Position numbers and translations under genes: made by a program. A stretch of 40,189 bases of DNA. Origin: a virus. The notes below the pieces were generated by a model. It was given only the letters and a program-made list of their open reading frames with translations, was not told the DNA's origin and did no database searches. The stretch lies in the IMG/VR virus record IMGVR_UViG_3300027631_000046, positions 1-40,189 of that record. The stretch is one strand, 5' to 3'. Shown here piece by piece: positions 15,489 through 21,761 of this stretch (positions are counted from its first letter, which is position 1; each line of letters begins with the position of its first letter).

Positions 15489-16718
15489 TTATTTAATAAT
15501 ACCTGCTAACTTTTGAAATCTATCAGAGATTTGAGTATTTTCTGCAATTACTTGCTTAGATACTGCCGGTTTAGTAGATTTTGTTACTTTACTAGCAATC
15601 CCTTCAGAAATTGATTTTTTAGTAGATTTGTTAGATGATGAGTATTTGAAATTCTCTGCTAATGTAGAGTAAACCAATTTCACTTCTCTAACTGAATTTG
15701 TTCTATCCAAAGTTTCAATCACTTTAACTTTTTGTTCGTTAGTCATGTTGTGTGCTCTGAATAATTTGTTTGCGAATAATAACTTAGCGTTCAATAAGTT
15801 CACTTCGTTAATAGTTCTTTGTAAAGATTTGATTACTTTGTAAGCTTCGTTAAGTTCTTTTTCCTTTTCTTCTGCTTCTTCAGCTTCGTCAACTTTTTCT
15901 TTGTCGTCTGTCATATCCTTCTCCATTTCTCTTAAGATTTCTTCTAAGTCGATTACATCGTCTTTTTTGTCATCTTCAGCTTCATTTGTTGCTTCTTTTT
16001 CTTTTTCAGTTTCTTCAGCTTCATTTGCAGCTTCTTTTTCATCTTCCTCTTCAGCTTCATACATTGGTTCTTCTTCTTCAGAATCTTCACCTTCTAATTG
16101 AGCTTCCAATTCTCTGATGATTGCTTCTAAGTCCATATCATCTTCTGACTCTTCGTCATCAGAACCCATGTCCATTGAATCGTCACCCATTTCAGAATCC
16201 ATGCCCATGTCATCCATGCCCATTTCATCTTCACCTTCTGCACCTTGTGCAAATGGATTTTTTTCTTCTTCAGAATCTTCACCTTCTAATTCTGCCAATC
16301 TAGCTTTCAATTCTGCAATTTCTGCATCTTTGTCACTTTCTTGGTCAGGGAATGGGTTTTCTTCTTCAGAAATGTCTGCTACTTTCTTATAGTCAGTACC
16401 AGCTTGTTCAGGTTTACCACTATCTTTTTTTACACCAACTGATAAATCAGTCATTGCATCTAAAGTTGGGTTTGCACCTGGAGTCTCAGCATATCCAGCG
16501 TCTACTTTAGACCCGATACCCGTTGAACTCAATTCTTCGTCTACTTTTTCAGCTTCTTTATCTTCAACTTCAGCTTCTGCTCTCATCTTTTGAGATAAGA
16601 TAGATTGTAGTCTTGGAGTAAAGGCTTCTTCAAGAGCGATTTTAGCGTTTGCTAAAGCAGTTTCTTTTACAGCTTTGGCATCAGCGATTGCTTCTTTCAA
16701 TAATTTTGAATTTGCCAT
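15489..16718 (-). CDS. Acidic head scaffold protein (gp22-type)
   Basis: T4 gp22 forms the prohead core and is degraded by the gp21 protease before packaging. This 409-residue protein has a helical N-terminus (LLKEAIADAKAVKETALANA, then KIALEEAFTPRLQSILSQKM). A very acidic middle follows (about 110-290, with runs of D, E and EDSEEE, and a DMGMDSEMGDDSMDMG section). The C-terminal helical domain (about 280-409) contains NEAYKVIKSLQRTINEVNLLNAKLL and ends in FQKLAGIIK. Gene order (directly before gp23, 20 bases apart) and composition support the role. It is longer than T4 gp22 (269), mostly through the acidic insert. An AAGGA stretch 7 bases before the ATG is one of the few recognisable ribosome binding sites here. 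Confidence 0.82.
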   Translation of the reverse strand: MANSKLLKEAIADAKAVKETALANAKIALEEAFTPRLQSILSQKMRAEAEVEDKEAEKVDEELSSTGIGSKVDAGYAETPGANPTLDAMTDLSVGVKKDSGKPEQAGTDYKKVADISEEENPFPDQESDKDAEIAELKARLAELEGEDSEEEKNPFAQGAEGEDEMGMDDMGMDSEMGDDSMDMGSDDEESEDDMDLEAIIRELEAQLEGEDSEEEEPMYEAEEEDEKEAANEAEETEKEKEATNEAEDDKKDDVIDLEEILREMEKDMTDDKEKVDEAEEAEEKEKELNEAYKVIKSLQRTINEVNLLNAKLLFANKLFRAHNMTNEQKVKVIETLDRTNSVREVKLVYSTLAENFKYSSSNKSTKKSISEGIASKVTKSTKPAVSKQVIAENTQISDRFQKLAGIIK

Positions 16719-16903
16719 CTTTTTTCCTTAAATTTTGTTGTGAAGTTATTCTTGTAGGGAACTCCAATGTAATTATGTTGATTGTTCGGTCACACCTTAT
16801 AGAGAAGGGTATTCATTAATCAACGATGTCTTGTAATCTTATAATAAAAAATAAGATATTTGATAATAAGTATGTAAAATTTTTAGAAAACTAAAGAAAT
16901 ATA
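16719..16903 (-). other. 185-base non-coding gap between bS21 and the scaffold gene
   Basis: This is the longest gap without a gene in the window. It contains a 7-base A/T-rich inverted repeat (16836-16842 with 16851-16857), not followed by a T-run on the coding strand, so it is a poor terminator. I see no conserved promoter boxes or further ORF. It may hold the 5' leader and promoter of the highly expressed scaffold-capsid pair. Confidence 0.5.
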
Positions 16904-17080
16904 CTAAAATAGTTTATTTTTTCTTATAGTTTCTTCTCTTTTTAACCTCTTTCTTTTGGAAGGTTTAATAAAATTCTTCCTTTCTCTAAGTTCTTCTATT
17001 TGTTTTATGGACTGAATTCTCTTTTTGTAATCTTTTATTGCCCACTCTATATTTCCACCCTTAACACTTACTACTAACAT
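16904..17080 (-). CDS. rpsU: Phage-encoded ribosomal protein bS21
   Basis: A 58-residue ORF starting with ATG at 17080, 4 bases after the stop of the preceding gene. The sequence opens MLVVSVKGGNIEWAIKDYKK and continues RIQSIKQIEELRERKNFIKP, then SKRKRLKREETIRKNKLF. It has the bS21 layout: a short N-terminal strand, a first helix with a basic face (about 10-33), the hallmark ELRxRxxFxKPSxxxR (29-43, usually Y or F at position 37) and a basic second helix. bS21 binds the 30S platform close to the 16S rRNA 3' end and assists initiation. Phage copies are known in some marine and huge phages. Here it sits among head genes, so it is probably made late. It ends earlier than typical Bacteroidota bS21 and has no Tyr in the C-terminal helix. 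Confidence 0.9.
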   Translation of the reverse strand: MLVVSVKGGNIEWAIKDYKKRIQSIKQIEELRERKNFIKPSKRKRLKREETIRKNKLF

Positions 17081-17084
17081 TCTT

Positions 17085-17456
17085 CTATTGTAAATTTGTC
17101 AACTTGTATTTTGTTGAGTATAATAAAGTTACAATCGTATCTATATCGTTTTGTAACCAACTCATTTGTAATTTTTCGTCTTTTCTTAATTTTGCAACTG
17201 CTGCAATTAGTTTGTCAAAATATGCAATTACATTTTTAATATCATTATTTGTATCTAAACCACTTACCGGTTGTAATTTAATTAATCCGTATTGTCCTTG
17301 ATATGCTTCAATCAATCCATCTACTAAACCTACAATATTAAGATAGTATAATTGTAATGCAGAATGTGCAGAAAATGAACCAACACCTTTAACTCCTAAA
17401 TGGAATGAATGTGTTTGTGTTCTACTATGTAATAATAATGATGCTAATTGCTCCAT
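17085..17456 (-). CDS. Conserved small head-region protein (DUF5856-like)
   Basis: A 123-residue helical protein that resembles, from memory, the phage family DUF5856. It opens with LASLLLHSRTQTHSFHLGVKGVGSFSAHSALQLYY, in which His residues fall in a ferritin/Dps-like helix pattern. It continues VGLVDGLIEAYQGQYGLIKL and ends with two further helices. No function is established. Stop and start codons abut those of the 164-residue gene upstream, and bS21 follows after 4 bases, so these three genes are likely translated together. The metal-binding reading of the His residues is speculation. Confidence 0.65.
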   Translation of the reverse strand: MEQLASLLLHSRTQTHSFHLGVKGVGSFSAHSALQLYYLNIVGLVDGLIEAYQGQYGLIKLQPVSGLDTNNDIKNVIAYFDKLIAAVAKLRKDEKLQMSWLQNDIDTIVTLLYSTKYKLTNLQ

Positions 17457-17951
17457 TTATTTTAATTTTTTTTCTATATCCGCAATTGATTTGTTTTGTA
17501 AATCTTGGTCTTGAAATCCTTTTGAAATTGCGTTTCTTAATTCATTTTGTAATTGAGTTTCATCAAAGGTTTTATCTTTATTTTTTTTCAATTCTTTATC
17601 TATATTTCTTTTAATAATATTACTATCCATATAAATGTTAACCAATGTATTTAAATTTGCACCACTAAAATATGCACTATCTAATTTTGTAGCTAAATTA
17701 TTATCGTTAATTCCTGATTCTACTATACGTCTTAATGCTTTTGATAAATTATAGTCTCTACCATCTAAATAAGATTGAAAATTATATGCAAGATTTCCCA
17801 ACCATGTAAATATAAAATATATTCCTATTGGTTTAAGAATTGCAGTTAATAAGTTTTCTTCCAATTTAGTTTTAGGTAATGAATTTTCTTTACCAACAAT
17901 TGTTTTGTCAGTTTTATATTTTTCATTAACTAAATCAGATAATTTTTGCAT
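17457..17951 (-). CDS. Membrane-segment head-region protein, paralogue of the ORF at 19247
   Basis: A 164-residue protein with a charged N-terminus (about 1-34) and a hydrophobic segment, LLTAILKPIGIYFIFTWLGNLAY (about 35-58), long enough to cross a membrane. A helical domain follows, ending in DETQLQNELRNAISKGFQDQDLQNKSIADIEKKLK. The layout (ENxxxxxILxxx, hydrophobic segment, ~100-residue helical tail, ExQLxxxL, ending IxxxxKKxLK) is shared with the ORF at 19247-19597, including the region upstream of its TTG codon. I infer paralogy. Function unknown. A hydrophobic protein in the prohead gene cluster could be an initiator of head assembly at the membrane or an ejected internal protein. It abuts its neighbours without gaps. 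Confidence 0.65.
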   Translation of the reverse strand: MQKLSDLVNEKYKTDKTIVGKENSLPKTKLEENLLTAILKPIGIYFIFTWLGNLAYNFQSYLDGRDYNLSKALRRIVESGINDNNLATKLDSAYFSGANLNTLVNIYMDSNIIKRNIDKELKKNKDKTFDETQLQNELRNAISKGFQDQDLQNKSIADIEKKLK

Positions 17952-18380
17952 TTATTTGCAAGTTTTGCATTCGTTTAATCCTAATCTTTGTTTCATAACA
18001 TCTTCGGATAAGTCTGCTATTTCAAAGTATCTACCCAATACATGTCCCATATCTTCGTAAAGTGCTTCTAATCTTTCTTGTTGTGCTTTTGCTTCTACTG
18101 CTTCTTTTTCAAATCCTGATTGCAATTTCTTCAACTCACTCATATTTCTTTTAATGGTAACTCTATCAAACCAATCACCACCTTCTCTCAAAGTATATTC
18201 TTGTGCTGCGTCTGCAATTCCACCCAATGTTTCTGCGATTTGCATAATATCAGATTTTCTACTCATTCCTTCTCTATGTTGATTGTATGTTGAAATGATT
18301 TCTAAGAAATGCTTTTTCAATTCAGTTGGAAGTTGTTGAAATTCTTCGGTCTCTCTTAATATATTTTTTAACTTTATCAT
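17952..18380 (-). CDS. Helical head-region protein, unassigned
   Basis: A 142-residue all-helical protein. It starts MIKLKNILRETEEFQQLP, a short amphipathic helix like those that open several neighbours (for example the 104-residue protein, MKHTELKELIRQVV). It contains GGDWFDRVTIKRNMSELKKLQSGFEKEA and ends in CKTCK with two Cys residues. I cannot name the family, but the GGDWFDRVTxKRNM string looks conserved in marine T4-like phages. The short N-terminal helix could be a capsid-targeting sequence cleaved by the gp21-type protease encoded two genes upstream; this is inference. Confidence 0.6.
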   Translation of the reverse strand: MIKLKNILRETEEFQQLPTELKKHFLEIISTYNQHREGMSRKSDIMQIAETLGGIADAAQEYTLREGGDWFDRVTIKRNMSELKKLQSGFEKEAVEAKAQQERLEALYEDMGHVLGRYFEIADLSEDVMKQRLGLNECKTCK

Positions 18381-18386
18381 ATTATT

Positions 18387-18653
18387 TTATTTACGAACTA
18401 TTTTGAATCTTTTTAATCTAGCTACTGCTGATGCCAATTGTGACGGATTCATACCCAATGCGTCAATTAATTTTGCAATTACAAATTGTTCTTTTGCTCT
18501 AGATAAATTATATCTTTTAATTATACCAATAGTTTTATCCAAATATCTATCTAATTGTGATGGTAGATTTACATCCATATCATCCAATTCTTCTTTTATT
18601 GTTGGTTTAGAATTTACTTCTCTACCAGGTATTAAGTTTACTAACTTTGCCAT
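18387..18653 (-). CDS. Small helical head-region protein, unassigned
   Basis: An 88-residue basic, helical protein. I use the ATG at 18653, one base beyond the protease stop, rather than the TTG five codons upstream that would overlap the protease gene. It contains MAKLVNLIPGREVNSKPTIKEE, then LPSQLDRYLDKTIGIIKRYNLSRAKEQFVIAKLIDALGMNPSQLASAVARLKRFK. It could be a DNA- or core-binding helical protein; no family is recognised. It is tightly packed between the protease and the 142-residue gene. Confidence 0.6.
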   Translation of the reverse strand: MAKLVNLIPGREVNSKPTIKEELDDMDVNLPSQLDRYLDKTIGIIKRYNLSRAKEQFVIAKLIDALGMNPSQLASAVARLKRFKIVRK

Positions 18654-18654
18654 A

Positions 18655-19245
18655 TTAATTAAGTTCAATTATAATTTCTCTCATTAAATCTTGTGACTTA
18701 CACCACTTACCACACTCATCAGCTACTTGCTTCCAATGTTTTGATTCATTCATAGGTGCCATAAATGCTCCATGTGTTGATGGGTTAGATACAAAATCCC
18801 AACCTACCAATTCAAAATCTTCTGCTACCATTACAGTACCATCTCTTAATTCTTTTACTGAACCCAATCCTCTAGATGAAATACCTAAACGAATGTTGTT
18901 CTTTAATAATTCTTTTAAGATGTTACCTGATGGTGTTGAAAGTATTTCTACTACTCCACATACATCATCACCTTCCCAATAGATTTCTCTAATGTTATGT
19001 GATACATTCTTTAAATTAATAACAGGAGATTCAGGATGGTCTAATTCACCCAAAGCTCTTCTTTCTTTAATAAGTTGTTGGTATTTTTGACACTCTCTTT
19101 CTAAAATTTCTTTAGGATATCTTCTATTATTTTGATTTGGAGCACCTGCCCTTTGAAGAATCCCCTTAACTAAGTAAGTTCCATTTTCTTCTTGTTGAAG
19201 TTTTGCTTCAAACAAATGCGTTTCTATCAATAATCCTTTATTCAT
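18655..19245 (-). CDS. Prohead maturation protease (gp21-type)
   Basis: T4 gp21 cleaves scaffold and capsid precursors inside the prohead. This 196-residue serine protease (herpesvirus-assemblin-like fold) has GELDHPESP with His70 and LGISSRGLGSV with Ser123 or Ser124, the characteristic pair. Between them come strands HNIREIYWEGDDVCGVVEIL and TPSGNILKELLKNNI. The opening is LLIETHLFEAKLQQEENGTYLVKGILQRAG. Length is close to T4 gp21 (212). It lies among the small prohead genes, upstream of scaffold and capsid as in T4. The third catalytic residue is not assignable by eye. Confidence 0.9.
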   Translation of the reverse strand: MNKGLLIETHLFEAKLQQEENGTYLVKGILQRAGAPNQNNRRYPKEILERECQKYQQLIKERRALGELDHPESPVINLKNVSHNIREIYWEGDDVCGVVEILSTPSGNILKELLKNNIRLGISSRGLGSVKELRDGTVMVAEDFELVGWDFVSNPSTHGAFMAPMNESKHWKQVADECGKWCKSQDLMREIIIELN

Positions 19246-19246
19246 T

Positions 19247-19597
19247 TTATTTCAAATCTTTTTTTACTTTTTCAACTATTTTATCTGATATTGATGCATC
19301 ATTCCAAGATTTTATTAATATTGTCTTTAATTGATTTTCAATTTCAGTTTCAGTTAATTCACCATTTGTACTATCACTCGTTTTTATAATTTGAGTTCTT
19401 ATATAAGGTAAATTTAAAATCTTATCAGCCGTTCCACTATCAATTCCACTTTTTGGGTCAATAAATTTTGAAATATCAGATACCACTTTTTTATTATTTG
19501 ATATTGAATCTAATATTTTTCCAATTTCTTTTTTATGAACTGATTTTCCTGAAAAATAATTCATTCCTTTTTTTACCAATTCATAAATAAAATACAA
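19247..19597 (-). CDS. Helical tail of a membrane-segment protein, possibly expressed by -1 frameshift
   Basis: The ORF from the TTG at 19597 gives 116 residues (ending in ETEIENQLKTILIKSWND and KIVEKVKKDLK). The frame stays open upstream to the poly-A run at 19664-19674 and encodes VNENIAIGILSTLATAILGR, then IILYFIYELV, a clear hydrophobic segment. There is no ATG or GTG start in this extension. The arrangement matches the 164-residue paralogue at 17457-17951. The preceding gene ends within 5 bases of the slippery run. So the real product is either started at TTG, or fused to the upstream protein by -1 slippage (about 242 residues), or the genome has a homopolymer error. Function unknown. 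Confidence 0.6.
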   Translation of the reverse strand: MYFIYELVKKGMNYFSGKSVHKKEIGKILDSISNNKKVVSDISKFIDPKSGIDSGTADKILNLPYIRTQIIKTSDSTNGELTETEIENQLKTILIKSWNDASISDKIVEKVKKDLK

Positions 19598-19659
19598 TAT
19601 AATTCTACCTAATATAGCAGTTGCTAACGTTGATAATATTCCTATTGCAATATTCTCAT

Positions 19660-19974
19660 TTACTTTTTTTTTTTCACCACTTCGTTTTTAGCTCTTAGTG
19701 CTGCTAAATCCGAACCTTCAATCTCACCATCACCATCGGTGTCAATTTTCTTTTGGCCGGCAGTTAATTCGGCTTCATTGTATCCAGTCAATCTACCTTC
19801 CGATTTTGCTTTATTTGCTTTATCAACTGCAGTAAAGAATTTAACCTTTTCTGCATCTGACATATCAGGAATAGATTTACCCGTTTTATCCAACATATGT
19901 TTGAATAATTGTTGATAATCACTTTCTTCTTTAACTACCTGACGGATAAGTTCTTTTAGTTCTGTATGTTTCAT
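19660..19974 (-). CDS. EF-hand-like small head-region protein
   Basis: A 104-residue protein. After a short amphipathic N-terminal helix (MKHTELKELIRQVVKEE) and a conserved-looking MSDAEKVKFFTAVDKANKAKSEG, it has an EF-hand-type loop DTDGDGEIEGSD (78-89). Asp78, Asp80, Asp82, Glu84 and Asp89 occupy the ligand positions, with Asp in place of the usual Glu at position 12. A C-terminal NEVVKKKK follows. Calcium binding is plausible but unproven. The ATG overlaps the previous stop (TAATG). The last codons AAA AAA AAA AAG TAA contain A AAA AAG, the slippery sequence of the dnaX type, and the -1 frame continues into a membrane segment (see the next ORF). Confidence 0.68.
   Translation of the reverse strand: MKHTELKELIRQVVKEESDYQQLFKHMLDKTGKSIPDMSDAEKVKFFTAVDKANKAKSEGRLTGYNEAELTAGQKKIDTDGDGEIEGSDLAALRAKNEVVKKKK
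19664..19674 (-). promoter_or_regulatory. Candidate -1 frameshift site (A11 run)
   Basis: An 11-base poly-A run on the coding strand ends in A AAA AAG followed by the TAA stop, in frame for the EF-hand gene. Slipping back by one base continues into the ORF at 19247-19663 without a stop. No upstream Shine-Dalgarno-like enhancer or clear downstream pseudoknot is visible, so a homopolymer sequencing error must be considered too. Confidence 0.35.
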
Positions 19975-20570
19975 TATTCTGATATTTGTCTAATTTTTTG
20001 GTCTAATTTTAATAATCTCTCTTGTATACTATAAATATGACTATTTGTCCTTTTCCAATAAGATTTATTATCCACACCACTTTCGTTCTTAATCTTACCA
20101 TACCAATTAAGAAATCTTTCCATTTCTTTTAATTGTTTATTGATATTAGATATACCTCTACCAATTTTAGCTTGTGCAGTTGATTCATCTTGTTTTAATG
20201 CCAACCATCTATTTTCGTTAACTGGAGTATATCCTGTTAGGTCTGCTTGTCTTTTAGCTTTTTTCTTTTCACCATCTTTACCACTAAATGCAAATGGAGT
20301 ATTATACCCTTCCACATTACCAGTCGTATTCATCTCATCAATCATTCTTTCTCTTACCATCTTACGAACAATTTCTCTTATTTTATTAAGTTGCTCTGTT
20401 TTTTTATCAGGTAATCCTTTATGTTTGGTTGATGCAAAATCTTTAGTATCTTTATCAGACATTGAATTTGCTGCTTTACTAACTTCTGGAGATGGAGAAT
20501 CCATATCACCCTTTTGAGTGGCATGAACCATACCCATAAATCTTTGTTGTGCTTTTGATACTGATGGCAT
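19974..20570 (-). CDS. Small DUF3008-like protein with helical C-terminal domain
   Basis: A 198-residue protein. Residues 1-55 (MPSVSKAQQRFMGMVHATQK, then SPEVSKAANSMSDKDTKDFASTKHKGLPDK) look like a DUF3008-type module, a short conserved protein in bacteria and phages with no firmly known function. A basic helix follows (LNKIREIVRKMVRERMIDEM), then an ENRWLALKQDESTAQAKIGRGISNINKQLKEMERFLNWYGK helical part. The C-terminus is again helical. The fusion of the small module to a longer C-terminal part seems specific to this phage type. The stop overlaps the next ATG (TAATG). A nonamer copy lies inside its 3' end (20030-20038). Confidence 0.65.
   Translation of the reverse strand: MPSVSKAQQRFMGMVHATQKGDMDSPSPEVSKAANSMSDKDTKDFASTKHKGLPDKKTEQLNKIREIVRKMVRERMIDEMNTTGNVEGYNTPFAFSGKDGEKKKAKRQADLTGYTPVNENRWLALKQDESTAQAKIGRGISNINKQLKEMERFLNWYGKIKNESGVDNKSYWKRTNSHIYSIQERLLKLDQKIRQISE
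20030..20038 (-). promoter_or_regulatory. Recurring nonamer, copy inside a gene
   Basis: ATATTTATA on the coding strand, within the coding region of the 198-residue gene and 55 bases before the EF-hand gene. It is the only exact copy not in a gap, so it may be chance. Confidence 0.2.
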
Positions 20571-20580
20571 TTGTTTTATT

Positions 20581-20838
20581 TTATGATAATATTGAACCGG
20601 TTCCTGCAGATACTCTAATTGCCGTTGGATAACATGGATAAATTTGTCCAGGTACCAATTGGTTTAAATAAATGTCTCCACCACCTTCTAATGATATATT
20701 TCCTTGTACTACCGAACCAGATGGAATCATTACACCCCACACTTTTGTATACAATGATGATGTTGATTGGTTTCCTATTTTAGTCCAAACTGATGATGAT
20801 GTAAAGTAATCTATTTTTGAAATTCTATAATTTGTCAT
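20581..20838 (-). CDS. Small beta-rich protein, possible head decoration
   Basis: An 85-residue protein without a recognised family. It is beta-rich and has few charged residues: ISKIDYFTSSSVWTKIGNQ, LYTKVWGVMIPSGSVVQGNISLEG, and VPGQIYPCYPTAIRVSAGTG. The PSGSVVQGNISLEGGGDIYL stretch looks like a short Gly-rich beta sandwich. A small structural or decoration protein is a guess from size, composition and position between the portal-side helical protein and the prohead genes. Confidence 0.5.
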   Translation of the reverse strand: MTNYRISKIDYFTSSSVWTKIGNQSTSSLYTKVWGVMIPSGSVVQGNISLEGGGDIYLNQLVPGQIYPCYPTAIRVSAGTGSILS

Positions 20839-20841
20839 TTT

Positions 20842-21714
20842 TTATTTTTTTAACGATTGTTTTAATTCACTTAATAATTCATATGTCATCATCATTGCCG
20901 ATAAATGTTGTTCTTTAATCTTTTTAACAGATTTAATTTTTCTAATATTTGCAATTGTTTCTGCTAATTTTATTTTTGTAACTTTGTCAGAAATTTTAGA
21001 ACCCACTTCCTTTAATCCTTCCACTAATTTAGTTACCTCATTTGAAACATATTCATTTAATTTACCAGTATTATTGATATTATTAATATATTCTCTTAAT
21101 AAACCTTTTTGGTCATTTGTAAGATTACTATATTTGTTATTAAATGATTCAACTAATAATTTATAAGAAACTGCTCTTAAATCATCATCTTGTTTTCTAT
21201 ATTCTTCTAAAACTGCATCTTTAAGTTTTATATCTTTATTTTGGATAGAAGAATTGATAATATTTTCTGCAATAGTGAAACGAGATGAAACTACATCCGT
21301 TGGGTCATATTGTTCGTCATTTGTAACTGTTTCAAATATTTTATAAATACTTGCTAATGTTTTATAATTAGAAATTGGAGATTTAATGAATTCATCCAAG
21401 TTATATGTTTGTTTAATTTCTTTTACAAGATTATATTTTTCTCTTGTCAGTTTAGTTTCATCTAATCTTTTACGAGCTTCTAATATTGTATTGATGAATT
21501 GTTCAGCTTTACTTTCTGAATTATATTTTTCATTAATAAGATATTGATATAATTTCAATTCTTTTGATAATTCTTTTTTTGAATTAAAATGTTCTTTTAA
21601 AATTTTTTCAGCTATTGATTTATTAGCAGACATAATTTCCGAAGTAATTTGTCTTACTAGTAATTCAAATATAAATCCAGTATTTTTAAACTTTGAATGT
21701 TTTATTTTTTTCAT
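20842..21714 (-). CDS. Conserved helical portal-side protein, unassigned
   Basis: A 290-residue highly helical, Lys-rich protein starting MKKIKHSKFKNTGFIFELLVRQITSE. I chose the ATG at 21714; a TTG one codon earlier is also in frame. The opening words (KIKHSKxKNTGxxFELLVRQI) look like those of a conserved hypothetical protein next to the portal in marine T4-like phages. It contains NLTNDQKGLLREYINNINN and ends with AMMMTYELLSELKQSLKK. No catalytic motif is visible. It might be a prohead core or portal-assembly helper; this is based on position only. A nonamer copy lies 21 bases before the ATG. Confidence 0.65.
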   Translation of the reverse strand: MKKIKHSKFKNTGFIFELLVRQITSEIMSANKSIAEKILKEHFNSKKELSKELKLYQYLINEKYNSESKAEQFINTILEARKRLDETKLTREKYNLVKEIKQTYNLDEFIKSPISNYKTLASIYKIFETVTNDEQYDPTDVVSSRFTIAENIINSSIQNKDIKLKDAVLEEYRKQDDDLRAVSYKLLVESFNNKYSNLTNDQKGLLREYINNINNTGKLNEYVSNEVTKLVEGLKEVGSKISDKVTKIKLAETIANIRKIKSVKKIKEQHLSAMMMTYELLSELKQSLKK

Positions 21715-21735
21715 CAATTTGTATAATTTGTCAGA

Positions 21736-21744
21736 TATAAATAT
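21736..21744 (-). promoter_or_regulatory. Recurring intergenic nonamer, copy 5
   Basis: ATATTTATA on the coding strand, in the 47-base gap between the portal stop and the 290-residue gene, 21 bases from the ATG. Confidence 0.42.
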
Positions 21745-21761
21745 ATTTTTCTATGAGAATA

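Noticed and set aside
16836-16857. Terminator downstream of bS21
   Set aside because: The 7-base stem is wholly A/T-rich and not followed by a T-run on the coding strand.
18654-18668. Upstream TTG start for the 88-residue gene
   Set aside because: It would overlap the protease gene's end, while the ATG at 18653 sits immediately after the stop.
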